Below are positions 55,018 to 64,000 of a stretch of DNA of 64,000 nucleotides, in pieces; the first letter of the stretch is position 1; every line of letters begins with the position of its first letter. Where the stretch lies: contig JARGXX010000098.1 in the NCBI GenBank assembly GCA_030374765.1, positions 1,302,001 through 1,366,000 on the forward strand, read 5' to 3'. The notes below the pieces were generated by a model, which was given only the letters and a program-made list of their open reading frames with translations, was not told where the DNA came from and made no database searches. The position numbers and the translations under genes are program-made. The stretch is from Agarophyton chilense (Eukaryota > Rhodophyta > Florideophyceae > Gracilariales > Gracilariaceae).

Positions 55018-56722
55018 GGCGTTCTACGAAAATCTGGTTCTTAAGGAAATCCTCGAGGGTTCATTCGCTGAAATCAGCTATTTCTCCTTTGAAGGGCTCC
55101 TCAGTAACCTAGATGGTATCTTAGAAAGAAGCCGGAAACCCAGCCAATATCAAAAGGATCACATGCGGTATGTTCTTAATGCCACAGAGCTAGCCCCCTT
55201 CTATGTACTGCCCAAGATGCACAAACCAACGGTCAACTCTAGACGCATAACTGCCTCCCACTCGTATAATACGGGGAAATTATCTAGAGAATTGAGTAAC
55301 CTTCTTCACAAAAAAGTACTCAAGATACTACAAAGATCAGTAAATAGCTGGCAGAACGTTCGGCGATTGCAACGAATACATCTACTCTCTGCTTGTGTGT
55401 TCCTGACACACGAAGGGAAAGATGGTACCCCACCTTGGACCTCCGGGATGGGATTCAAGTGTTACCTCGTAAGCTTCCACACATTTGCACGGCTAGCAAC
55501 GCATTCTGGACACAAGTGTTACAATTTACCATGTTTAATAACTTTGTAACAGATGGAAATGTAGTCCATAGACAGATGGAAGGAACAGAACCACGAACAG
55601 CAGTTGCTCCTGTCTTTGCCAATCTCTATCTGTTCTAACTGTTCCGGGGGATCTTCCTGGACTCAGTCAGCAGTGTCATTATCAACTGCCTGTATATTGA
55701 TGACGGCTTAGTGATACTTCGCTTCAAAGATGCTGCCGAGAAGCTCAGGGAAAGGCTGAACACCTGTTCGAACCTAAGCCTATAATAGGTTATCAGTGAC
55801 GGGAAAGCTATCTAGTTCAATCTGAAGATACACGAAGGACGGCTTTATCTCTTTGAAAGCATTGTGGTTCTGAGGGTACACACCAAACCCATATCCAAAT
55901 TCTTGTCTCTCCATGGAAAGTCCAACCACTGCACGCACACATTCACTGCTTTACTCAAAGGAGAGATGATCCGATATCTCTGAAACACCAGTGATGAGGC
56001 TACGTTGAAACTAGAAGTGAGCCATTTGCTGAAGATTTTGACGCAACGTGAATACAAACCAAAATATCTACCAGCAGCCCTGGACTTTGCGGACTACTGC
56101 GACAGGAAAAGGATCCAAGAACAGTCCCAGAAAAAGCCACCCAACTTGGAAGAAATCATGAAGTGCTACTTTCATCCACGAATAAAGAAAGTGTGGCGCA
56201 TACTGCAAGCTTGGTTTACCCTACGGATGCCACATCATGCATAACGAAGCAAGTGGCCCCGAACCCTTCTATTTTTACGAGGCCACGCCGAGGGCCATAA
56301 CGTCATCAGTGCGGTACCCAAAAATTTAAAGTCCACAAACAACACTTGCAGTATCTGTCAGGAAAAGGAGCCAGGTAGGGCAATTTGCCCTGGCCTCAGC
56401 ACACACAACGGATTCAATTATGTGCGTCAGGATGATGCGATTTTGGACAAATCACTGTCAACCGTGCATGCCCCGTGGTAGTGTTACACTGTTTACAGCA
56501 GTGCTGTAACGACTCTTAGTCACGGCACTTGCCATACCGCTGTACTGTAACGACTCTGTTGTAAGCGCCTTGTTGTCAGAAACGTTACAAAGCGTCATAC
56601 AAACAGTAACTTAGTGGTATCATAGTCGTGTAAAGGTTCCCCCTCCAAGGGAGTACGCTAGAAGTAGAGCAGTGCTAGGGTTGTGGAAGGGTATACCAGG
56701 CGCCTCGGACTTCTCTTCGACT
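55018..56722 (+). mobile_element. Penelope-like element copy 1, 5'-truncated
   Basis: Starts abruptly within the reverse transcriptase N-terminal region and runs to the shared 3' tail. Readable parts are 'APFYVLPKMHKPTVNSRRIT' (RT motif FYxLPKxHK), 'FNNFVTDGNVVHRQMEGTEP' (MEGT block), 'IIDGLVI'-like YIDD remains at about 55695, and 'LPAALDFADYCDRKRIQ'. Beyond the frame seen in copy 2 it keeps 'CSICQEKEPGRAICPG'. Stops and shifts are frequent. The 5' truncation is typical of target-primed retrotransposition. Confidence 0.8.
56500..56722 (+). repeat. Penelope pseudo-LTR, upstream copy
   Basis: About 220 bp shared at roughly 93 percent with 59803-60026, including two CTGTAACGACTCT motifs, CTTGTTGTCAGAAACG and CTAGAAGTAGAGCAGTGC. 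It is both the tail of copy 1 and the leader of copy 2, the head-to-tail arrangement known for Penelope-like elements. Confidence 0.75.
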
Positions 56723-56996
56723 TCTTCAACTCCTTCTCATCCTAACACAAAGCACTGAAGAGTCTACAACTAAAAGACGAAAGCGCTCTGCCAATCGTTA
56801 TCTCTGAACCCTCTCTGCCCCTCTCTTTCCCTTTCCCTTTCCCTTCCGAAGACTCCCTAGTTGTTTAGCCGTCTCTATCCACCCCTGTCCTTTTGACTCT
56901 GCGCGACGCAGCACACCCTCAACACAAAGCCACCGAAACCCCCAAACCATATTTCGTGGGGTAGTCGCCGTCGCCGATCAAACTCTCGAACTCACT

Positions 56997-57944
56997 ATGC
57001 CGCGCCGCCCCGTTACTCGCCAAGCGCCGGGAGTCCTACCCGAAGAGATCGATGAAGACATGCCGAATGACCCACTCGAAGAAGTCGAAGAAACTCCATT
57101 ACAAGGCCAAGAGCCAGAGTATACCTACGATGATCTCTATGGAATTGTGAAACCACACCTGCACGAAGTTTGAGCCCCTTATTGCAAGAAATTGCAAGAA
57201 GTGGACGAGAAGATCGCACGCAGAATCTGCTTATTAAACGAACTATTACAGAACCGGCAAGAAAACACCATCCCAAAGGCAGTCGCTCTGCCACGGATGC
57301 CGCTGGTTCCTGGTTCACAAGCAGAAGAATTCAACACGAAGTTCAAAGCTCTATTCCAGAAGTTTGTCCAAGACACACTGGAAATTCTCATCGATGCACG
57401 AGGCAATGATCTTAAAGCCCTCAAGATGGAAAGAAAAGTGCATTTGGAGCAAGCCACGGAGAAACAACAGGAGGCCTTGTTTGAGTCGTTTATCCTGTCA
57501 ACAATTATAAAACGGCCATAAGTTCAAACCCTTCTACACCGCTATAAAGAAGATCTTTGGAAGACATTGAAGAACTCCCAGTTTCTGTCCGAACTATCGT
57601 GTTCCTTTGGTTACTACGTCAACACCGAGAAGAAAAATGCCCAACTTCTCAAGAAATCCGCAGAAGATGCTGATGAAGAGGTGTCCTCAACCGCTGGGGT
57701 CGATCAGTTGCGGAAGCAGTCGAAGGCCCTCCAAGAAGATGTGAAGTCGATGAAGATGAAGACGAAGCAGCAGAAGAAGAAAACCCCCCCAAAGCCCAGA
57801 AAACCCCTAAACCGCCTCAAGGGGGATCAAACGCGGGGGGTAGGACGAAGAAGAAGACCAAAGGAAACCCGAAGTCTGGAAAAAATGGCAAGCGCGGCGC
57901 CGCAGAACGTGGCGCCAAACAAAATTAACCGGTTTGAGGCCTAG
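56997..57944 (+). pseudogene. Penelope-like ORF1, basic coiled-coil protein with two stops
   Basis: From ATG 56997 one frame holds to 57944 (about 315 codons) apart from TGA at about 57171 and TAA at about 57519. The N-terminus is acidic ('LPEEIDEDMPNDPLEEVEE'), the middle is helical ('FQKFVQDTLEILIDARGNDL', 'MERKVHLEQATEKQQEALFE'), and the C-terminus is strongly basic with Lys/Pro tracts ('KTKQQKKKTPPKPRKPLNRL'). It is suited to RNA or DNA binding. No zinc knuckle or known ORF1 domain was recognised. Its position ahead of the RT in the same element supports the ORF1 label. Confidence 0.55.
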
Positions 57945-59683
57945 GAAACCCCGATCATTGGAGCATAAGGAAGTGAAGTACAACCCCCCAATCGACATTG
58001 ATGGTAAAGGCGTACCTTTCGCAGTTAAGAAAGTACTGTCTGTTGGGGGAGGATTTGTGCTCAGGACACCACTCAAAGTTTGTCTTCGAGACAAAGTGGA
58101 TCAACTACTAAAGGCTCTAGGATCGGGATTCAGGAGGATCGAAAACACACTCTTGATGCGCGCATAAAGAAAGATGGAGAGAGTCATCAAACGCATCAAG
58201 GTTAAACGACCTCCTACCTTGCATCTGACGCTGATGCGAGGAATATGGTACATCATGAACATGGGGTGGGTTGTCAAAGAATCAGACAAAAACCTCGGCC
58301 TCAAGTTGATGAGCCGAAAGTTCTCTGACAATCTGGTTAGTAAGGAAATCCACGAGGATGTATTCTCTGAGGTCAGCTCCTTCCCCCTTGAAGGGCTCCT
58401 CAGTAACATCGATGGTATCTTACAAAACAGCCGGAAACCCTGACAATACCAGAAGGATCATATGCAGCATGCCCTTAATGCCACAGATCCAGCCCCCTTC
58501 TACGTACTGCCGAAAATCCACAATCCAACAGTCAAATCTATACCTATAACTGCTTTCCACTCGTACATTACGGGGGCGTTGTCTAGAGAATTGAGTAAAC
58601 CTTAACAAAGAAGTTCTCAAGATCCCAGCGATATTAGTGATTAGCTGGCAGACTGTTGGGCAATTGGAACGAATGCATATACCTTTTGATTGTGTGTTCC
58701 TGACATACGCCGTGGAAAGATGCTACCCTATCTTGGACCTCCAGGATGCGATTCGAGTGTTAACCAGTGAACTGCCACTCATCTTTACGGCTAACAACGC
58801 ATTCTGGACACAAGTGTCACAATTCATCATGTACAATAACTTTGGTACTGATGGAAACGGGGTTCATAGACAGATGGAAGGAACAGCAACAGGGAGAACG
58901 GTTGCCTCTGCCTTTGCCAATCTCTTTCTGTTCTACAAGTTCCGACGGATTTTCATTGACTCAGTCAGCAGTGTCATCATAAACCGCCGGTATATTGACG
59001 ACGGTCTAGTGGTACTGCGATCCAAAAAGGCTGCTGAGAAGCTCATGGAAAGGCTGAACAACTGTTCAAACCTAAGCCTGACATGGGATATCAGCGACAG
59101 GAAAGCCATCTACCTGGATCTGGAGATATACAAAGGACGACGGTTTTTCTTTGAAAACATTGAGGATATCAAGGTGTTCACCAAGCCTATATCCAAGTTC
59201 TTGTACCTCCATGGAAAGTCCAATTCTCCCACGCACACATTCCCTGGGGTCGTGAAAGGAGAAATGATTAGATATCTCCGGAACACCAGTGATGAGACTA
59301 CGTGGAAACTTAAAGTGAGCCATCTGTTCAAGATGCTGGCAAATCGTGGATATACGGGAAAGTATCTACGGACAGCACTGGACTATGTGGGCTACCGCGA
59401 CAGGAAACGGATCCGAAGACAGTCCCTGAGGAAGCCACCTAATTTGGGAGAATTCGTGAGGTGTAAGTATCACCCACGGATTAAAAGAGTTTGGCGGATA
59501 CTGGAGGATTGGTTCACCCTAAGGATGCCGAATCATGGAATCAGAAACAAGTGGCCAAGGATCCTGATATTTCTACGGGACAACACAGTTGGTCACCACA
59601 TCATTAGTTCGGTACCCAAAGGTTTAAAGTCTGCAGACTTTAAACATCGCTCGCTGGACCACACAGGAAAAGGAACTTGCTAG
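57945..59683 (+). pseudogene. Penelope-like reverse transcriptase
   Basis: The N-terminal part has 'VVKESDKNLGLKLM' and 'APFYVLPKIHNPTVKSIPIT' (motif FYxLPKxHK...RPI-like), with stops at about 58166 and 58441 and a +1 shift near 58600. From 58637 the frame is clean for 349 codons: 'FDCVFLTYAVERCYPILDL', 'MYNNFGTDGNGVHRQMEGTA' (MG block), 'INRRYIDDGLVVLRS' (catalytic YIDD), and 'FPGVVKGEMIRYLRN' plus 'LANRGYTGKYLRTALDY' (the family's H-x-x-x-x-KGE-x-x-R and RGY thumb motifs). It ends 'KGTC' with no GIY-YIG domain. The enzyme copies element RNA at DNA ends or nicks. Confidence 0.85.
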
Positions 59684-59802
59684 GGCACAGTTACTTGGCC
59701 CCAGCGCACACGGCAAATTCAATTGGGCGCGTCAGGATGACACGATCTTGGAAAAATCACTGTCAACCGCGCATGGCCCATGGTAACGGTACACTTCTTC
59801 CA

Positions 59803-60026
59803 GCAGTGCTGTAACGACTCTATGGCACGGCATTTGCCATACAGCTGTACCGTAACGACTCTGTTGTAAGCGCCTTGTTGTCAGAAACGTTACAAAGCGT
59901 CATACAAACAGTAACTTAGTGGTATCATACTCGTGCATAGGTTCCCCTTCCAAGGGAGTAAGCTAGAAGTAGAGCAGTGCTAGGGTTGTGGAAGGGTATA
60001 TAAGGAGCCTCGGACTTCCCTCCGAC
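59803..60026 (+). repeat. Penelope pseudo-LTR, downstream copy
   Basis: Matches 56500-56722. Contains GGGTATATAAGG (TATA-like) near its 3' end, where the upstream copy reads GGGTATACCAGG. The similarity ends at about 60026, marking the 3' end of copy 2. Confidence 0.75.
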
Positions 60027-61639
60027 TCCTGAATATATTGGTGTTTTGGCATGCTGAAAAATCAATGAATTTTGTGCTTGAGTTGAAAAGAGGGCCGGCC
60101 AGACAAAAAATTGTAAAATTTATGCTGTGGCGCAGGTCAAGCAGCGAGACATGTATTTTGATTAAATCTACCGAATAGCAGGCCTCCGTACACCGCAAAT
60201 GCAAGTTTGATTGAGACTAGGAAAACGAGATAGAAGGTGCCAAAAATGGAGGTTGCCCGAGACAAAACGGGTGTCTGAGCCCAGACCGCACGGGTGTGTA
60301 TGAACTTGAGACAGTTGCCATATCAAACTCATCTGTGGGCACTGGACTACACGTTGACCGGGCATGTAACGCAGCTAAACACGTATAAAGACGTGTGAGG
60401 GAAGATCTTAGAGAAATCCAAAGTGTACAGTTGAACATGGTGGCCGCTAGATGATCTGATCTAATTTTCGAAAAGCTTCAGATTTGGGTGTGTTTGGGAG
60501 GGGTTTTACAATCTGAGAAAAGGTCTTCGCCGTTTGTGCGGTAGACGGCAGATGACTAGCTCGTGATTCACCGAACTGTGGACACGCACAAGTAGGGCTG
60601 AGGAGAGTGTTGGATTGCATGACTGCCGATATGCTCAACATACCGCTTTGCCATGTGAAGCACGAGAGGTTCCGTGAAGACAGTGGCGTCCGACACCTAG
60701 ACCTTTGAAGTCATTGACAGAGGAACGTGTTGGCTGTTGACCGTGTGCTGTCACTGAAAACCAAAAGTGCAGGGGAGCATGGGCTGTTTTGGAGGGTGCC
60801 TCTGGAAAAGCGCCTATGCGTGTCAGTCGGATCTCGACGTGAACTCGGGCTGTGATTGGCTACTGCAAATGTGCACATGCAATGTGGTGTGTACAGATGG
60901 TATGGCACTATTGGGTGTGTCTGTAGGACACGTGTGTACGTGTTCTACTTTTAATATTGTGCACGCTGTTCAGGATGTTCAGCTGGTGTACTATGTACAA
61001 ATCTCACAAGGTTTAACGAATGTACTTGGAGAAGAGACGTGTCATGTGTATTACAGGAGACTTGGTGTACTGTGCTGGAACGTGAGTGTGTATGGAGGCG
61101 GTTTGCAAGTAGTGTGTGTTGGCATATTGAATTTTTGCAAACGTCAGTGTAATTATGGGCTGTGCACTGTTGCATTGCCTTGTTGTGCGCTGCAATGAAC
61201 TTTGACTAGGGTTAATGTCGTGCTTGAATATGATTGGTAGTATTGAGTGTCCCTGCTTTGTAGTCTGGGGTTTACTTTGGGTTGTATTCTAGATGGCTGA
61301 CATTTTGGAGTAGTATATAAGTGAAAGCTTGAGCGCCTGCAAGTAAATCCGAGCTAAAGCTGGCGACCTTCCTTTTCTTCCCCTCAACTTTTCCTTCAGC
61401 CTTTCCCTATCCAACACCGGCCTCTTGAAAAAAGCTGCCGCCTAGGCCGATGATGATCCGAAGAACCACTTGGAGGAAGAGGTCCAAAAAATAAGAAGGA
61501 AAATATCCCGGAGCTCCCTCTAAAACTAATAAGAAAAGCAAAGAAAAAAAATTCTCAAATGCTCTGAATTTCCCTAAAACCAAGAAAGCGACCCCCCCCT
61601 TAAACTCAAAGATGAAAGGCGAAAGAATCCCTTAAGAAA
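60027..61639. other. No gene recognised; possible 5' scrap of another element near 61310
   Basis: A Cys-rich frame at 60767-61198 follows from TG-rich composition and is not taken as a gene. At about 61312 AGTATATAAGTGAAAG, then a pyrimidine-rich leader and Lys-rich coding-like sequence ('GATGATGATCCGAAGAAC...'), resemble in layout the 5' region of the Penelope copy at 56700-57100. This could be the promoter end of a third, distant relative. Confidence 0.3.
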
Positions 61640-62305
61640 TGTAGTATTCTACTATGGCGGGGAATCCGATAGGATGATTTTTCGCGAAGTCGCGGTTGGA
61701 ACTCATAAGTGAGTGATGTCATCAAACTTGTGATATGAAACGGCACACCGCGTAGGATGCCAGAAGGCAAGGTACATTATTGGAACACGTGGTATCACGA
61801 GTGGACTGGCTTGCAACGGCGCAGGTAGTGGCGTTCCACGTGGCAGGTTTTACTACCCTTTGTAGCTAGACGTCCATTAGGGACCATACCCATACAGTTG
61901 TTTGGCTAAGTGGCTGACCACTGGGTATTATTTATATTTTTTTTGGGAACTCACCCTGGCACACAGTATATAGTGCACCAGAGGTGAGCGCCGACTCCAA
62001 GTAAAGGAGACAACATGGGCATCATGACTATTCTGTTCCTCGCTTAGGATTCCTTAACCGGAGATCCGGACGAGCTATAATAGATAGTCAGCCCCCAACC
62101 ACTTCACGAGCCGTCTCGTACCTACATTCCCTCAACGCTTTATAGTTGCACTGTTCACCCTCGCTGGCGAGTAGTGGCCTTACACCCCACTTCCAGCTCG
62201 ATGGTGTTGTAGCTCTACCACCTCTCTTACTTCGCTGCAAGCGACCCATCGGCAGTCCGAACGCTGTCGCAGGTGTCTGCTCTTTCCGTTAGAGCGGATA
62301 CTACA
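61640..62305 (+). repeat. Gypsy 5' LTR (~666 bp)
   Basis: Starts TGTAGTAT and ends with its exact reverse complement ATACTACA, the usual short inverted ends of an LTR with TG...CA. TATA-like AGTATATAGTGC is at about 61967-61978. Extent is inferred from these ends and from the following primer site, because the 3' LTR is outside the window. Confidence 0.65.
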
Positions 62306-62307
62306 AG

Positions 62308-62325
62308 TGGTCTCCCGACTAAGAA
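62308..62325 (+). promoter_or_regulatory. Gypsy primer binding site
   Basis: TGGTCTCCCGACTAAGAA starts two bases after the LTR. TGG fits complementarity to a tRNA 3' CCA end, unlike the two Copia elements in this window. The tRNA species was not identified. Confidence 0.6.
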
Positions 62326-62634
62326 CCACTGTGGTCAGCTGCACTGAACAATTCGTTCCTGGAACGTGGAATCGATATCGATTCTCGGAAGAAGTGGAAT
62401 CACTAAAGTTATTGTTTATCAAACCACCTCCGGCAATTGCGGAATTCATAGTGGTTGAACACGTGGTCGAGAAGTCGAAGACACCATTTGGTTCGCAACT
62501 GGAATCAGGTATGGTCTAAGATGCCGAAGACCCGAAGCCAGTAGAGTATTGGTCGCCCCGGTCCTGCGGGACCACCCCCGAAACCGAGTCTCGCCTCATC
62601 TGTTGAAGCCGGAGAGCGGCTGTATCGTCAAGCG

Positions 62635-64000
62635 ATGTCGCGCTCACGCTCGGTGAATGATGAACGAGATCTCTCGGATGTACCGGCCCCTGTGGCAGCG
62701 GCAGTCACGCCCACCACAGAAGCCGTAGTTGACCCTGAGGTCGTCGGACCTCAAGAAGAGGATGATTTGCGCACGGAAGTGCGTCGTCTCAAGTCTGAGT
62801 CAAGCGTTTCGCGTGTGCGCATGGTTGCGTTGGAATCGCAGATCGCTGCTCTTCGCGCTGATGTCGAACAATTACGTAGTGCGCAGCAAGCACTCGTTCG
62901 TCAAGACGATGGGATGCAGGTCTCTGCATCAGTGAAAACACTACGTGAGGATTTGAACCATCTACTGGAGAGGTACGGGAATACGCCCGATGCGCTACCC
63001 GGCTTAACCGTGGATGTAGAAGAAGTTCTCACTCGAGTTAACCCTCGTTTAGAACGCCTGGAGGCGGCAGTTCATGCGCAGACTGCTGCTAAACCAGTCG
63101 TGCTGGAAGAGGAAGGAGCTCCTTTGGACGAAGCTCGTTCGAAGAAGTCGAAGTCACGACGTAAGAAGCGGAAATCCGCACGTCATTCGAGTGATGAATC
63201 GTCAAGTACAGAGGGCTTCAGTTCCAGTACTGATGATTCTAATGATTCAGATACGTCAGATGACGACGACAGTGATGATGGTCATCGAAGGTCCCGATCT
63301 CGGAAGAACAACACGTCTTCGTGGTTAATAAGAAAAAAAGGCTCACCTTACAGAGGATTGAAGGTGCTCCCGTGCACAAATCCGCTTTATCGGAAGGTCC
63401 TGAATTACAGGTACTACCGTCTGAAGGTGAAGAGCAAGAAGCGCTCAGGACGCGACACCACGAAGGTGAAGGATCACATCAAACGATTGAAGATCGGCCT
63501 TTATGATTTAATATTTGATGGGAAAACACCCATTCTCGTTATCGAGTTTCTCACTCGATTCGTTGCCGAAGCAGACACTCTAGAGATGACTGAACCACAG
63601 GAAATTGTGTCTTTACCACACTTTCTGAAGGATTTTGCTTTACAGCAATATCGTTCCGTATGCGGATCATTGACAGCCGATGAAGGCGGCGTTACCTCAT
63701 AGCCAGAGGCGGTGCAGTATTTGCTGCGCAGTTACGCGACTTCAAACGCGATACGTCAGGCGATCCTGGACCTAAGAGACGGGACCCAAAAGCCTGAGGA
63801 GGGCGAAGCTGAGTACAGCTCAAGGCTTAACAAAGCTTCAGTCTGCTGTGGAAACGTTCACTCGACAGAGGAAAGGATTACCTTGTACAACGACGGGCTG
63901 GACCCGAGCATCAAGTCGTTGGTAGCTCGATATCGAGAGAAGCATGGAAGAGTCTCCTTTTTTGAGTTAGTTCAGTTTGCGAAAGCTGAAGGAGACGCGG
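62635..64000 (+). pseudogene. Gypsy gag, partial, with one internal TAG
   Basis: Begins at ATG 62635. Residues about 40-90 form a coiled coil ('DDLRTEVRRLKSESSVSRV', 'LESQIAALRADVEQLRSA'). A basic tract ('RSKKSKSRRKKRKSARHS', about 169-186) is followed by an acidic Ser/Asp tract (about 187-222). The retroviral-type capsid core starts at about residue 320 with 'HFLKDFALQQYRSVCGSL'. After a TAG at 63700-63702 the same frame continues 'PEAVQYLLRSYATSNAIRQA' and 'YSSRLNKASVCCGNVHSTEE' to the window end. The family usually has Trp-Pro at the stop, so TGG to TAG is the likely lesion. Gag builds the particle; pol lies beyond the window. Confidence 0.78.

Larger units (their letters stand above)
56500..60026 (+). 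mobile_element. Penelope-like element copy 2, near full length
   Basis: About 3.5 kb from pseudo-LTR to pseudo-LTR, with a 5' leader, a basic ORF1 (56997-57944) and the reverse transcriptase (57945-59683). No GIY-YIG endonuclease was seen after the RT, so it resembles the endonuclease-lacking branch. Stops and a frameshift in the 5' half indicate an inactive copy. Confidence 0.8.
61640..64000 (+). mobile_element. Gypsy (Ty3-type) LTR retrotransposon, 5' part, cut by the window end
   Basis: 5' LTR, primer binding site and gag in the standard order. The 3' part lies beyond the window. The flanking base upstream of the LTR is A; the target duplication cannot be checked without the other end. 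Confidence 0.75.

Noticed and set aside
60767-61198. Cys-rich 143-codon frame
   Set aside because: The cysteines come from a TG/GT-rich stretch, spacing is irregular, and there is no signal peptide or family motif.
21402-63702. Stop-codon reassignment as an explanation for many single in-frame stops
   Set aside because: The two intact genes (7324-9138 and 9672-10213) contain no internal TAA, TAG or TGA, and all three stops occur inside broken genes. The standard code with decay fits better.
1-64000. CRISPR array, prokaryotic operon or prophage
   Set aside because: No evenly spaced short repeats with spacers; spliceosomal introns, a mitochondrial presequence and eukaryotic transposons rule out a prokaryotic source.

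Overview
The window is nuclear DNA of a eukaryote, most likely a multicellular red alga (Florideophyceae, Chondrus- or Gracilaria-like). That placement is an inference. It rests on intron-poor genes, a sulfotransferase pseudogene of the kind plentiful in sulfated-galactan makers, and the mix of small Copia elements, Tc1, Penelope-like and Gypsy elements. No species-diagnostic marker was seen.

Only two host genes look intact, and they sit tail to tail about 130 bp apart in a 3-kb island: a CPA2/KEA-type cation:proton antiporter with an EF-hand (7324-9138, +) and the mitochondrial complex I subunit NDUFS7/PSST (9269-10360, -, with introns). Nearly everything else is mobile DNA or decayed genes.

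Layout. 0-2.4 kb: remnant of a large Tnp2-type transposase. 2.3-3.4 kb: GC-rich block. 4.1-6.2 kb: a Tc1 element with clear ends and an older Tc1 scrap. 7.3-10.4 kb: the gene island. 10,679-14,784: Copia-1 with 86-bp LTRs and a GTCGG target duplication. 14,835-32,112: Copia-2 with ~103-bp LTRs and a TTAGG duplication, split by a 12.3-kb insertion (17,560-29,896) bounded by 28-bp inverted repeats. That insertion carries CTAG-rich ends, a ~125-bp tandem repeat, a zinc-finger ORF, an unrecognised minus-strand gene set, a PDS5 cohesin-factor fragment, a sulfotransferase pseudogene and a second Tc1 element. A 440-bp tRNA-like SINE interrupts the Copia-2 reverse transcriptase, and a second copy lies at 41.4 kb. 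32-36.3 kb: a YqaJ-type nuclease ORF between inverted motifs. 36.8-37.5 kb: PIF/Harbinger transposase remnant. 38.6-40.2 kb: clathrin heavy chain pseudogene. 43.9-46 kb: possible TRAPPC8 pseudogene. 46.3-47.1 kb: ELO fatty-acid elongase with one stop codon. 52-53.7 kb: second Tnp2-type remnant. 55-60 kb: two Penelope-like elements in tandem sharing a pseudo-LTR. 61.6 kb to the end: 5' LTR, primer site and gag of a Gypsy element.

There is no pathway to assemble. The order of events can be read from nesting: Copia-2 inserted first; the 12.3-kb element, the SINE and Tc1-B came later; Copia-1 is recent, with only two LTR differences in 86 bp. All calls come from reading the sequence; no database search was run.
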